A stretch of DNA of 64,000 nt, from NCBI RefSeq assembly GCF_032062175.1, contig NZ_DAMBQK010000007.1:1-64000 (forward strand). The letters run 5' to 3'. The position numbers were made by a program, and so were the translations under genes. Below the pieces are notes generated by a model that was not told the origin of the DNA, searched no databases, and was given only the letters and a program-made list of their open reading frames with translations. Below, piece by piece: positions 1-7,702 of this stretch (the stretch's first letter is position 1; each line of letters opens with the position of its first letter). The DNA is from Atlantibacter sp032062175 (GTDB lineage: Bacteria; Pseudomonadota; Gammaproteobacteria; Enterobacterales; Enterobacteriaceae).

Positions 1-142
1 CGAATGCACGAGCAGAACCACCGTAGGTTTTAGCCAGAACGGTAGTGATGGCAGCAGTCAGGGTAGTTTTACCGTGGTCAACGTGGCCGATAGTACCAAC
101 GTTAACGTGCGGTTTTGTACGTTCAAATTTTTCTTTAGACAC
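1..142 (-). CDS. tufA: Elongation factor Tu, N-terminal fragment (runs off window)
   Basis: Only the first 47 codons are inside the window. The start is GTG at 142, and the protein begins (V/M)SKEKFERTKPHVNVGTIGH, followed by the P-loop GHVDHGKTT that binds GTP. EF-Tu carries aminoacyl-tRNA to the ribosomal A site in the cytoplasm. It is the last gene of the str operon, downstream of fusA on the same strand, which makes it tufA rather than the second copy tufB. Identity is certain; the C-terminal end lies outside the window. Confidence 0.97.
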   Translation of the reverse strand, partial: MSKEKFERTKPHVNVGTIGHVDHGKTTLTAAITTVLAKTYGGSARAF

Positions 143-161
143 GGCTATATTCCTTACTATA

Positions 162-188
162 GTGCTCTCCCCAACTAGAGGAGAGCAC
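162..188 (-). other. Stem-loop in the fusA-tufA spacer
   Basis: Nine perfect base pairs (162-170 with 180-188) close a 9-nt loop between the fusA stop and the tufA GTG. No T-run follows, so it is not a typical terminator. It may be an mRNA processing or stability element that lets tufA be expressed above fusA. The structure is seen; the role is inferred. Confidence 0.5.
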
Positions 189-213
189 GGGACATTAGTT
201 TTAACCCCGGGGC

Positions 214-2328
214 TTATTTGCCACGAGCTTCAATTACGGCCTGAGCAACGTTGTTCGGCGCATCATCATACTTCAGGAATTCCATAGTATAAGATGCACG
301 ACCTTTGGTCAGAGAACGCAGCTGAGTCGCATATCCGAACATTTCAGACAGCGGTACTTCAGCGTGGATCTTAACGCCAGTAACTTCAGATTCCTGACCG
401 CGCAGCATACCACGACGACGGCTCAAGTCACCGATAACGTCACCGGTGTTCTCTTCTGGAGTTTCTACTTCAACCTTCATGATCGGCTCAAGCAGAACAG
501 GTTTCGCTTTCTTAAAGCCTTCTTTAAAGGCGATAGAAGCGGCCAGTTTAAACGCCAGTTCAGAGGAGTCAACGTCATGGTAAGAACCGAAGTGCAGACG
601 CACGCCCATGTCTACTACCGGGTAACCCGCCAGCGGACCAGACTTCAACTGCTCCTGGATACCTTTATCAACGGCCGGGATGTATTCGCCAGGAATTACA
701 CCGCCCTTGATGTCGTTGACGAACTCATAACCTTTCGGATTTGAGCCCGGCTCCAGCGGGTACATGTCGATAACAACATGACCGTACTGACCACGACCAC
801 CAGACTGCTTAGCGTGTTTACCTTCAATGTCGGTAACTTTCGCGCGAATCGCTTCGCGGTAAGCAACCTGAGGTTTACCCACGTTAGCTTCAACGTTGAA
901 CTCACGCTTCATGCGGTCAACGATGATGTCGAGGTGCAGTTCGCCCATACCGGCGATGATGGTCTGGTTAGACTCTTCGTCAGTCCATACGCGGAAAGAC
1001 GGGTCTTCTTTAGCCAGACGGCCCAGAGCCAGACCCATTTTTTCCTGGTCAGCTTTGGTTTTCGGTTCTACGGCGATGGAGATTACCGGCTCAGGGAATT
1101 CCATACGCTCCAGAATGATCGGCGCGTTCGGATCACACAGAGTATCACCCGTAGTCACGTCTTTCAGACCGATAGCAGCCGCGATATCGCCTGCGCGAAC
1201 TTCTTTAATCTCTTCACGTTTGTTAGCGTGCATCTGTACGATACGACCAAAACGCTCACGAGCCGCTTTCACGGAGTTCAGCACGGTATCACCAGAGTTA
1301 ACCACGCCAGAGTACACGCGGAAGAACGTCAGGTTACCTACGAACGGGTCGGTAGCAATTTTGAACGCCAGTGCAGAGAACGGCTCGTCATCGTTAGCGT
1401 GACGCTCAGCCGGGGTATCTTTACCGTCATCTAGCATACCGTTGATCGCAGGTACGTCAGTCGGTGCCGGCAGGTAATCGATTACCGCATCCAGCATTGC
1501 CTGAACACCTTTGTTCTTAAACGCAGAACCACAGGTTACCAGGATGATTTCGTTGTTCAGAACGCGCTGACGCAGAGCTTTCTTGATTTCTTCCTCGGTC
1601 AGCTCTTCGCCGCCCAGGTATTTTTCCATCAGCTCTTCAGAAGCTTCAGCAGCAGATTCGATCAGATTCTGGTGCCATTCTTCAGCCAGATCCTGCATAT
1701 CAGCCGGGATATCTTCGTATTCGAAGGTCACGCCCTGATCTGCGTCGTTCCAGTTGATGGCTTTCATTTTCACCAGGTCAACAACGCCAGTGAAACCTTC
1801 TTCAGCACCAATCGCCAGCTGCAGCGGAACCGGGTTCGCGCCCAGACGGGATTTGATCTGACCAACAACTTTCAGGAAGTTCGCACCCATACGGTCCATT
1901 TTGTTAACGAACGCGATACGTGGAACTTTGTATTTGTTTGCCTGACGCCATACGGTTTCAGACTGCGGCTGAACACCACCAACTGCGCAGTAAACCATTA
2001 CCGCACCGTCAAGAACACGCATGGAACGTTCTACTTCGATGGTGAAGTCAACGTGGCCCGGGGTGTCGATGATGTTTACACGATGCGGTTCATACTGCTT
2101 AGCCATACCAGACCAGAACGCAGTAGTCGCTGCGGAGGTGATGGTGATACCACGCTCCTGCTCTTGTTCCATCCAGTCCATGGTAGCGGCGCCGTCATGA
2201 ACTTCACCGATTTTATGGTTTACACCGGTGTAGAACAGAATACGTTCGGTAGTAGTGGTTTTACCGGCGTCGATGTGTGCACTGATACCGATATTACGGT
2301 AGCGTGCAATGGGTGTTGTACGAGCCAT
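214..2328 (-). CDS. fusA: Elongation factor G
   Basis: This 704-aa protein has the same length as E. coli EF-G. It is the ribosomal translocase GTPase and also acts in ribosome recycling with RRF. The G1 motif AHIDAGKTTTTERIL is near residue 18, followed by DTPGH and NKMD, then domain II, the ribosomal-protein-fold domain IV and the C-terminal domain V. It is third in the str operon, between rpsG and tufA, and is co-transcribed from the promoter before rpsL. No truncation or unusual residues were noticed. This is also the classical fusidic acid target. Confidence 0.98.
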   Translation of the reverse strand: MARTTPIARYRNIGISAHIDAGKTTTTERILFYTGVNHKIGEVHDGAATMDWMEQEQERGITITSAATTAFWSGMAKQYEPHRVNIIDTPGHVDFTIEVERSMRVLDGAVMVYCAVGGVQPQSETVWRQANKYKVPRIAFVNKMDRMGANFLKVVGQIKSRLGANPVPLQLAIGAEEGFTGVVDLVKMKAINWNDADQGVTFEYEDIPADMQDLAEEWHQNLIESAAEASEELMEKYLGGEELTEEEIKKALRQRVLNNEIILVTCGSAFKNKGVQAMLDAVIDYLPAPTDVPAINGMLDDGKDTPAERHANDDEPFSALAFKIATDPFVGNLTFFRVYSGVVNSGDTVLNSVKAARERFGRIVQMHANKREEIKEVRAGDIAAAIGLKDVTTGDTLCDPNAPIILERMEFPEPVISIAVEPKTKADQEKMGLALGRLAKEDPSFRVWTDEESNQTIIAGMGELHLDIIVDRMKREFNVEANVGKPQVAYREAIRAKVTDIEGKHAKQSGGRGQYGHVVIDMYPLEPGSNPKGYEFVNDIKGGVIPGEYIPAVDKGIQEQLKSGPLAGYPVVDMGVRLHFGSYHDVDSSELAFKLAASIAFKEGFKKAKPVLLEPIMKVEVETPEENTGDVIGDLSRRRGMLRGQESEVTGVKIHAEVPLSEMFGYATQLRSLTKGRASYTMEFLKYDDAPNNVAQAVIEARGK

Positions 2329-2425
2329 TTGATTCCTCGTTTATTGCATTAGGCGTTCAGATTAAGTTAACCAGTGCGGGCAACCCAACTGAAGCGCCCG
2401 CCTGGTGACTATCATTCCGAAGGGA

Positions 2426-2896
2426 TTACCAACGGTAGTGTGCGAACGCCTTGTTGGCTTCGGCCATACGGTGAACGTCTTCACGTTTCTTCACTGCAGT
2501 ACCTTTATTGTCTGCAGCGTCAGTGAGTTCGTTCGCCAGGCGCAGAGCCATGGATTTATCACCGCGTTTACGAGCAGCTTCAACGATCCAACGCATTGCC
2601 AGGGCATTACGACGGACCGGACGAACTTCAACCGGAACCTGATAAGTTGAACCACCAACGCGGCGAGACTTAACTTCTACAGTCGGGCGCACGTTTTCGA
2701 GAGCAACTTCGAAAGCTTCCAGTTCAGATTTACCAGAGCGTTGAGCCAGGGTCTCAAGAGCACTGTATACGATTGATTCTGCAGTAGATTTTTTACCATC
2801 TACCATCAGGATATTTACAAATTTAGCCAGCAGTTCTGATCCGAACTTCGGATCCGGCAGAATTTTACGCTGACCAATGACGCGACGACGTGGCAT
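2426..2896 (-). CDS. rpsG: 30S ribosomal protein S7
   Basis: The protein is 156 aa and begins MPRRRVIGQRK. S7 is a primary 16S rRNA-binding protein that nucleates assembly of the 30S head and contacts the E site. It ends in AHYRW, so it is the short form, without the C-terminal extension reported for the E. coli K-12 protein. In the str operon S7 also represses translation by binding the rpsL-rpsG intercistronic mRNA, and that spacer is present here at 2897-2991. Confidence 0.98.
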   Translation of the reverse strand: MPRRRVIGQRKILPDPKFGSELLAKFVNILMVDGKKSTAESIVYSALETLAQRSGKSELEAFEVALENVRPTVEVKSRRVGGSTYQVPVEVRPVRRNALAMRWIVEAARKRGDKSMALRLANELTDAADNKGTAVKKREDVHRMAEANKAFAHYRW

Positions 2897-2991
2897 GGAA
2901 ATACTCCGTTGTTAATTCAGGATTGTCCAAAACTCTACGAGTTTAGTTTGACAGTAATATAAAACGTTTGGCCTTACTTAACGGAGAACCA
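2897..2991 (-). promoter_or_regulatory. rpsL-rpsG intercistronic region, probable S7 feedback site
   Basis: This is a 95-nt spacer between the rpsL stop and the rpsG ATG. In E. coli the equivalent spacer is the S7 translational-repressor target that couples S7 and EF-G synthesis to free S7. Position and length agree with that role. I did not fold the RNA, so the role rests on synteny. Confidence 0.5.
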
Positions 2992-3366
2992 TTAAGCCTT
3001 AGGACGCTTCACGCCGTACTTGGAGCGAGCTTGCTTACGGTCTTTAACGCCGGAGCAGTCAAGCGCACCGCGAACGGTGTGGTAACGAACACCCGGGAGG
3101 TCTTTAACACGACCGCCACGGATCAGGATCACGGAGTGCTCCTGCAGGTTGTGACCTTCACCACCGATGTAGGAAGTCACTTCAAAACCGTTTGTCAGAC
3201 GAACACGGCACACTTTACGCAGAGCGGAGTTCGGTTTTTTCGGAGTGGTGGTATATACACGGGTACATACACCACGTTTTTGCGGGCATGCTTCCAGCGC
3301 TGGCACGTTGCTTTTTGCAACTTTGCGAGAGCGTGGTTTGCGTACCAGCTGGTTAACTGTTGCCAT
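2992..3366 (-). CDS. rpsL: 30S ribosomal protein S12
   Basis: The protein is 124 aa. S12 sits at the decoding centre and affects accuracy. The segment TTTPKKPNSALR carries Lys43 (Lys42 in mature numbering), and GGRVKDLPG carries Lys88 (mature 87). Both positions classically mutated to streptomycin resistance are therefore wild type. It is the first gene of the str operon, with the promoter immediately upstream at 3441-3469. Confidence 0.98.
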   Translation of the reverse strand: MATVNQLVRKPRSRKVAKSNVPALEACPQKRGVCTRVYTTTPKKPNSALRKVCRVRLTNGFEVTSYIGGEGHNLQEHSVILIRGGRVKDLPGVRYHTVRGALDCSGVKDRKQARSKYGVKRPKA

Positions 3367-3440
3367 TAAATAGCTCCTGGTTTTAGCTTTTGCTTCGTAA
3401 ACACGTAATAAATCGACCTCATATAATATGAGGACGCAGA

Positions 3441-3469
3441 ATTTTATGGCTCTGTCGAAAAGGAGTCAA
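3441..3469 (-). promoter_or_regulatory. str operon sigma-70 promoter
   Basis: On the minus strand a -35 TTGACT (3464-3469) and a -10 TAAAAT (3441-3446) are separated by exactly 17 nt. The start site would be near 3434, about 70 nt before the rpsL ATG. It lies between tusB and rpsL, as expected for the str operon promoter. Confidence 0.75.
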
Positions 3470-3490
3470 GAAATATACAGCGATCTCAGG

Positions 3491-3778
3491 CTACCAGTTC
3501 ATCTGACTTGGATGCTTAATGGCTAATCTGACGAAGTCATTATAGCTAACCCTGCCAATATCGGTCGAAATTTGACCACTCAAACCTCGCGCAAGAATGT
3601 CATTTTCCAGCGCGTGAAGAGATATGGGGGCGTGCTGTAATAATTCAAGGAAAGAGGAGCCTGCGATACCGGCCGCTACGCCGTCCTGAATCAGCAGTAC
3701 ATCGTCGCCAGAGGCGAGCATCCGCAGGAAGTGATTGAAATCCATCTGCCAGGGTGAGCGCGTTAAGGTATGCAGCAT
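3491..3778 (-). CDS. tusB: Sulfurtransferase complex subunit TusB
   Basis: This 95-aa protein starts MLHTLTRSPW. TusB is the small structural subunit of the cytoplasmic TusBCD heterohexamer, which passes persulfide sulfur from TusA to TusE for 2-thiouridine formation in tRNA (with MnmA). It is the last gene of the yheO-tusD-tusC-tusB cluster, 7 nt after tusC. Length and family features are normal. Confidence 0.95.
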   Translation of the reverse strand: MLHTLTRSPWQMDFNHFLRMLASGDDVLLIQDGVAAGIAGSSFLELLQHAPISLHALENDILARGLSGQISTDIGRVSYNDFVRLAIKHPSQMNW

Positions 3779-3785
3779 TGAAACC

Positions 3786-4148
3786 TCAAAAACGTAAAAT
3801 CACATCGTATTGGTTAAGCGTGTCCCGTAATTGCGCGCTGCCCAGCATTTCTGCCTTCACCACAAACTCACTGGCGTCCGGGTTTAGTCCACGCTCGCGC
3901 AGCGAGTCGGCGCACAGCCAGCAGTTCTCAATATCATAGAGCGCCAGCAGTTTGAAGGTAGCGATATAATCGCGGGCCAGGATCTCTGCGGGCTGCTGCC
4001 CTGCCAGGATTTGAAAAACGCCGTCGCCGGTAAAGAAAACGCCGATCTCATCACTCAGCGCCGATGTCGCTAACAGCGCATCCAGGCCTTCGCGCCCTGC
4101 TGAAGAGCCATGTGGGGCAGAGGCAAAAACAAACGCGACACGTTTCAT
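3786..4148 (-). CDS. tusC: Sulfurtransferase complex subunit TusC
   Basis: This 120-aa DsrF-like protein starts MKRVAFVFASAPHGSSAGREGLD. It forms the TusBCD core with TusD and TusB for sulfur relay to tRNA 2-thiouridine. Its ATG overlaps the tusD stop as TAATG, indicating translational coupling. Like other TusC proteins it lacks the catalytic cysteine, which TusD carries. Confidence 0.95.
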   Translation of the reverse strand: MKRVAFVFASAPHGSSAGREGLDALLATSALSDEIGVFFTGDGVFQILAGQQPAEILARDYIATFKLLALYDIENCWLCADSLRERGLNPDASEFVVKAEMLGSAQLRDTLNQYDVILRF

Positions 4149-4534
4149 TAGAATTGCACCATACGATCGCTGGTCAACGCCGCCTCAGCCAGTGCGCCAA
4201 GACCGCTTAACCGAAACCCCGGCTGAAGGTTCGCGCCCGGCAAATTAAGCTGCTGCGCCTGTTCTTTATCGGTAATGCCGCGCCGCAACGCCGCTGCGAC
4301 GCAAATATGCAGCGCAACGCCGCGCTCTTCGCTTAAACGCTGCCAGGCTCGCACTATATCGAATTCGTCGCTGGCAGGAGATGTCAGTTGGTTCGCGTTG
4401 TATACGCCTTCCCGATAAAAGAAGACGCTTTCCACGCTGTGCCCTTCGTCGAACGCCGCCAGGGCAAACTGATAAGCGCTACTGGCTTGCTGTGTGCCAT
4501 ACGCCGGGCCAGTGACCATAAGCGCAAAACGCAT
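4148..4534 (-). CDS. tusD: Sulfurtransferase complex subunit TusD (catalytic)
   Basis: This 128-aa DsrE-like protein carries the catalytic Cys78 in ALHICVAAALRRG. The cysteine takes persulfide from TusA and hands it to TusE. The start overlaps the yheO stop by one base (TAATG) and the stop overlaps the tusC start in the same way, so yheO-tusDCB is a tightly coupled operon. Confidence 0.96.
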   Translation of the reverse strand: MRFALMVTGPAYGTQQASSAYQFALAAFDEGHSVESVFFYREGVYNANQLTSPASDEFDIVRAWQRLSEERGVALHICVAAALRRGITDKEQAQQLNLPGANLQPGFRLSGLGALAEAALTSDRMVQF

Positions 4535-5262
4535 TAGCGCTCTTGCCCGGTAAAGTCGCCGCTCTTGAACTGGCGAATATAGAGGTAAACCGTGTGCTTG
4601 GAGATGTTCAACCGATCGGCGACCTGGTTGATAGCGTCTTTAATATCAAAAATGCCTTTCTCATAAAGGTTCAGCACAATCTGGCGGTTCTTGGCGTTGT
4701 TGGAGACGTTGCGATCGGCATTGACCTCTTCAATGGTGAACTCCAGCGTCTGCATCACCAGGTCTTCCACCGAGGAAGCGAAGTTAACCGAGGACGGCAC
4801 TTCCTGGTCCTGGGTTTCCGGCGGCACAAAGGTACTCATAATCTGTGAGAACGGCACGTCAAGGTTCATATTGATGCACAACAGGCCAATCACCCGCTGA
4901 TCGCGGTTACGAATAGCAATCGTCACCGACTTCATCAGTACGCCGCTTTTGGCGCGGGTGAAATAGCACTTCGACACGCTACTGTCAGCGCCGGTCATAT
5001 CATGCAACATACGCAGCGCCAGATCGGTAATTGGCGATCCAATTTTTCGTCCGGTGTGTTCGCCATTGGCGATGCGGATGGCGGAGCATTTCAGGTCCTG
5101 CAAAGAGTGCAACACGATTTCGCAATGTGAGCCAATCAGCATAGCTAACCCGTCCACTACCGCTTCATAGGATTTGAGGATATCGAAATCAGTTTGATCA
5201 AAAGGACGCTGATCCAGTAAATCGAGTTCACTGGTCTCGTTGGTCAAAAGCGAATTGGACAT
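4534..5262 (-). CDS. yheO: PAS-like/HTH transcriptional regulator YheO
   Basis: The protein is 242 aa. The N-terminal YheO-like PAS region (about residues 25-140) contains CEIVLHSL and VIGLLCINMNLD. The C-terminal helix-turn-helix (about 195-235) contains ADRLNISKHTVYLYIRQFK. The family includes DauR-like regulators, but targets and ligand are unknown to me. It is first in the tus operon, which suggests co-regulation but not a role in thiolation. Confidence 0.9.
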   Translation of the reverse strand: MSNSLLTNETSELDLLDQRPFDQTDFDILKSYEAVVDGLAMLIGSHCEIVLHSLQDLKCSAIRIANGEHTGRKIGSPITDLALRMLHDMTGADSSVSKCYFTRAKSGVLMKSVTIAIRNRDQRVIGLLCINMNLDVPFSQIMSTFVPPETQDQEVPSSVNFASSVEDLVMQTLEFTIEEVNADRNVSNNAKNRQIVLNLYEKGIFDIKDAINQVADRLNISKHTVYLYIRQFKSGDFTGQER

Positions 5263-5450
5263 GAAAGAATACCACCCTATACATAGAGCCTGTCGTATTT
5301 AGGTGTCAGGGCAGACTCATCACTCAGTTGTTACGCAAACAGATAAAGTAATACAGCGTCAGACGTGTTTGCCAGTTTTAATTATACCGTTATCTTTCAG
5401 GTTGCGTGCGCCCTGGTCCGAAACATAACGGACAGCTCCCGTCTGGCAAA

Positions 5451-5480
5451 TAAAAAACCGCCGCCTGGCAGGCGGCGGTT
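5451..5480 (-). terminator. fkpA rho-independent terminator
   Basis: A near-perfect 12-bp GC-rich hairpin (5456-5480) starts 12 nt after the fkpA stop. On the minus strand it is followed by TTTTTTATT-type sequence at 5451-5456. This is a strong intrinsic terminator separating fkpA from yheO. Confidence 0.85.
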
Positions 5481-5492
5481 TCAAACGGTTGC

Positions 5493-6314
5493 TTACTTCT
5501 TAGCGTCGTCGCCAGCAGCAGCTTTGCCCTCTGCTGCGGCTTCCGGCGCGGCATCAGCTTTCGATGCCGGCTTGATATCCAGCAGTTCTACGTCAAAGAC
5601 CAGCGTAGAGTTGGCAGGAATACCCGGAACGCCGTTTTTACCGTAAGCCAGCTCCGGTGGGATAACCAGCTTGATTTTACCGCCTTTCTTGATGTTTTTC
5701 AGGCCTTCAGTCCAGCCCGGGATCACACCGTCAAGACGGAAGGAGAGCGGTTCGCCACGGGTGTAAGAGTTATCAAACTCCTTACCGTCGACCAGCGTGC
5801 CTTTATAGTTAACCACGACGGTATCGCTGTCTTTCGGCGCATCGCCAGTACCGGCTTTTTCAACTTTATACAGCAGGCCAGTAGAAGAGGTTTTCACGCC
5901 TTTCTCTTTGGCAAAAGTATCACGATAGGCTTTGCCCTTATCGGCATTTTCTTTCGCGTCTTTTTCCATCTTCTCTTGCGCGGATGCTTTCACGCGGGCT
6001 TCAAACGCCTGGAGAGTCTGCTCAATTTCCTGATCGGAAAGTTTGCTCTTATCTGCAAATGCGTCCTGAACACCGGCAATCAGCTGTGCTTTATCTAATT
6101 TGATGCCCAGCTTTTCTTGTTCTTTTAAGGAGTTCTCCATGTAACGACCCAGCGAAGCACCCAGCGCATAAGCTGATTTCTGGTCGTCGTTTTGGAATGC
6201 TGATTTGCTCTCAGCAGTTGCAGCAGGCGCGGCCGCAGGAGCAGCAAACGCAGGTGCATTCAGAGCAACGGCCATGGTGGTCGCCAACAGCGTGACTTTA
6301 AACAGTGATTTCAT
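5493..6314 (-). CDS. fkpA: Periplasmic FKBP-type peptidyl-prolyl isomerase FkpA
   Basis: The 273-aa precursor has a signal peptide MKSLFKVTLLATTMAVALN...AFA cleaved before APAAA (about residue 25). The N-terminal helical dimerisation and chaperone domain (about 40-140) is followed by the FKBP domain (about 150-250) with VNYKGTLVDGKEFDNSY and VIPGWTEGL. FkpA folds periplasmic proteins and suppresses misfolding. A charged Ala/Lys-rich tail ends it. It is monocistronic, with a sigma-E-like promoter upstream and its own terminator. Confidence 0.97.
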   Translation of the reverse strand: MKSLFKVTLLATTMAVALNAPAFAAPAAAPAATAESKSAFQNDDQKSAYALGASLGRYMENSLKEQEKLGIKLDKAQLIAGVQDAFADKSKLSDQEIEQTLQAFEARVKASAQEKMEKDAKENADKGKAYRDTFAKEKGVKTSSTGLLYKVEKAGTGDAPKDSDTVVVNYKGTLVDGKEFDNSYTRGEPLSFRLDGVIPGWTEGLKNIKKGGKIKLVIPPELAYGKNGVPGIPANSTLVFDVELLDIKPASKADAAPEAAAEGKAAAGDDAKK

Positions 6315-6425
6315 CCATTTCTCCAGAACCGAGGCCTCTCACCCCGGTTTTATATCAGCAAAGAGGCTTACTATAACGTCGCGGAAGAAATCTACACAAT
6401 CTTCGGGACCGTTATAGGATCAAAA

Positions 6426-6453
6426 TGAGACTATTTTTGTGTGCAGAAGTTTC
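6426..6453 (-). promoter_or_regulatory. Sigma-E-like promoter of fkpA
   Basis: On the minus strand GAAACTT (6447-6453) and TCTCA (6426-6430) are separated by 16 nt, close to the sigma-E consensus GGAACTT-N15/16-TCTGA (6/7 and 4/5 matches). It lies about 110 nt before the fkpA ATG. Membership of fkpA in the sigma-E regulon is established in E. coli; this exact site is my reading. Confidence 0.6.
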
Positions 6454-6538
6454 ATCCACGGCAAATCACCGCTGCAAGCGCTCTGTTTTTTCGCGTAAAA
6501 TCACAAAATATGTTTAAACGCTGTCAGAGAGGATAGTC

Positions 6539-6757
6539 ATGCAGCATCAATCGACCGAACAACGGCTGGCAGAACTTGAAAGTCGTCTTGCATTTCAGGA
6601 AATTACCATCGAAGAGTTAAACCAGACGGTAACCGCGCACGAGCTGGAAATGGTTAAACTGCGTGAGCATTTACGGCTGTTGGTGGATAAGCTGAAAGCC
6701 ACCCAACCTTCGATGATTGCGTCGCAGTCTGAAGAAACGCCTCCGCCGCACTATTAA
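6539..6757 (+). CDS. slyX: SlyX family small coiled-coil protein
   Basis: This 72-aa acidic protein has heptad-like repeats (LAELESRLAFQEITIEELNQTV) that predict a coiled coil over residues 6-52, ending in PPPHY. Its function is not established. It is divergent from fkpA and convergent with slyD. Length matches E. coli SlyX. Confidence 0.93.
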   Translation: MQHQSTEQRLAELESRLAFQEITIEELNQTVTAHELEMVKLREHLRLLVDKLKATQPSMIASQSEETPPPHY

Positions 6758-6767
6758 TTCCGACCAA

Positions 6768-6796
6768 TAAAAAAGGCAGCCAGGCTGCCTTTTTCG
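6768..6796. terminator. Bidirectional terminator between slyX and slyD
   Basis: An AAAGGCAGCC/GGCTGCCTTT hairpin (6770-6795) is flanked by A-rich sequence on the left and T-rich on the right. It can therefore terminate both convergent genes. Confidence 0.85.
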
Positions 6797-6804
6797 TTTA
6801 GCGC

Positions 6805-7398
6805 TTAGTGGCAGCCACAGCCGCCGTTGCCGCCGCAACCGCCTTTGCCATGCTCATGACCGTGGTCATGGCCGTGGCCACCGCAGCAGCCGTCGTGACC
6901 ATGGTCGTGGTCGTGATCGTGGTCATGCCCGTGCGCACCGTGAACGTGGCCATGAGCCAGTTCTTCTTCGGTCGCTTCGCGGATTGCAACAACTTCCACA
7001 TTGAATTTCAGATTCTGGCCAGCCAGCATGTGGTTGCCATCAACCACAACATGGTCATCTTCCACTTCAGTGATTTCAACCGGAACCGGGCCCTGGTCAG
7101 TTTCAGCCAAGAAACGCATGCCAACCTGCAGCTCGTCAACGCCCATGAACACGTCTTTCGGTACGCGCTGTACCAGATTTTCGTCGTACTGACCGTAAGC
7201 GTCATTCGCGCCAACAGCAACGTCGAATTTATCGCCAACGTCATGGCCTTCCAGCGCATTTTCCAGACCGGAAATCAGTGAGCCATGACCATGAAGATAG
7301 TCCAGCGGTGCACTCACCGGAGACTCATCCACCAATACACCGTCTTCTGTACGTACCTGATAGGCCAGGCTGACCACCAGGTCTTTTGCTACTTTCAT
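6805..7398 (-). CDS. slyD: FKBP-type isomerase and nickel metallochaperone SlyD
   Basis: The protein is 197 aa. The FKBP domain (residues 1-69 and 130-150) is interrupted by the IF chaperone insert (about 70-129). A His/Cys/Asp/Gly-rich metal-binding tail runs from about residue 150 to the end, with runs of HDHDHDH and several GGCG or CC clusters. SlyD is a cytosolic prolyl isomerase that delivers nickel to hydrogenase maturation and is needed for phiX174 lysis. The start ATG has a Shine-Dalgarno GGAG just upstream. Confidence 0.97.
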   Translation of the reverse strand: MKVAKDLVVSLAYQVRTEDGVLVDESPVSAPLDYLHGHGSLISGLENALEGHDVGDKFDVAVGANDAYGQYDENLVQRVPKDVFMGVDELQVGMRFLAETDQGPVPVEITEVEDDHVVVDGNHMLAGQNLKFNVEVVAIREATEEELAHGHVHGAHGHDHDHDHDHGHDGCCGGHGHDHGHEHGKGGCGGNGGCGCH

Positions 7399-7492
7399 GA
7401 TATCTCCTGAGCGTGGAAAAATTTCTGGCGCCGATTGTAACGGAAATCGACGCCTGTGTACCCCTAAGCTTAAAAAAAGCGGGTGGATCGCG

Positions 7493-7687
7493 CTAGTCGG
7501 GATGGAAAATCCCTATCACCTGTTCTTGCTCGCGCACATGCGGCTGGGCGGATTTATCCGCTTCGCGCATCTGATGCCCGCACTTAACGCATTCAACTAT
7601 ATCGACATTGTTTTCGCGCCACATCGCCAGCGAATCTTGCGCCTGGCAGGACGGGCAGACCGCCCCGGCTATAAATCTTTTTCGCAC
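7493..7687 (-). CDS. yheV: YheV family putative zinc ribbon protein
   Basis: This 64-aa protein has two CxxC pairs, CPSC near residue 11 and CVKC near residue 33, which together form a zinc-ribbon-like motif (DUF2387). Its function is unknown. It lies 15 nt downstream of kefB on the same strand and probably belongs to the kefG-kefB transcript. Confidence 0.9.
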   Translation of the reverse strand: MRKRFIAGAVCPSCQAQDSLAMWRENNVDIVECVKCGHQMREADKSAQPHVREQEQVIGIFHPD

Positions 7688-7702
7688 TGCCGTACCTCGT
7701 TG

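Noticed and set aside
6808..7281. Ala/Val/Met-rich frame antisense to slyD
   Set aside because: It is produced by the His/Gly-rich SlyD tail read on the other strand.
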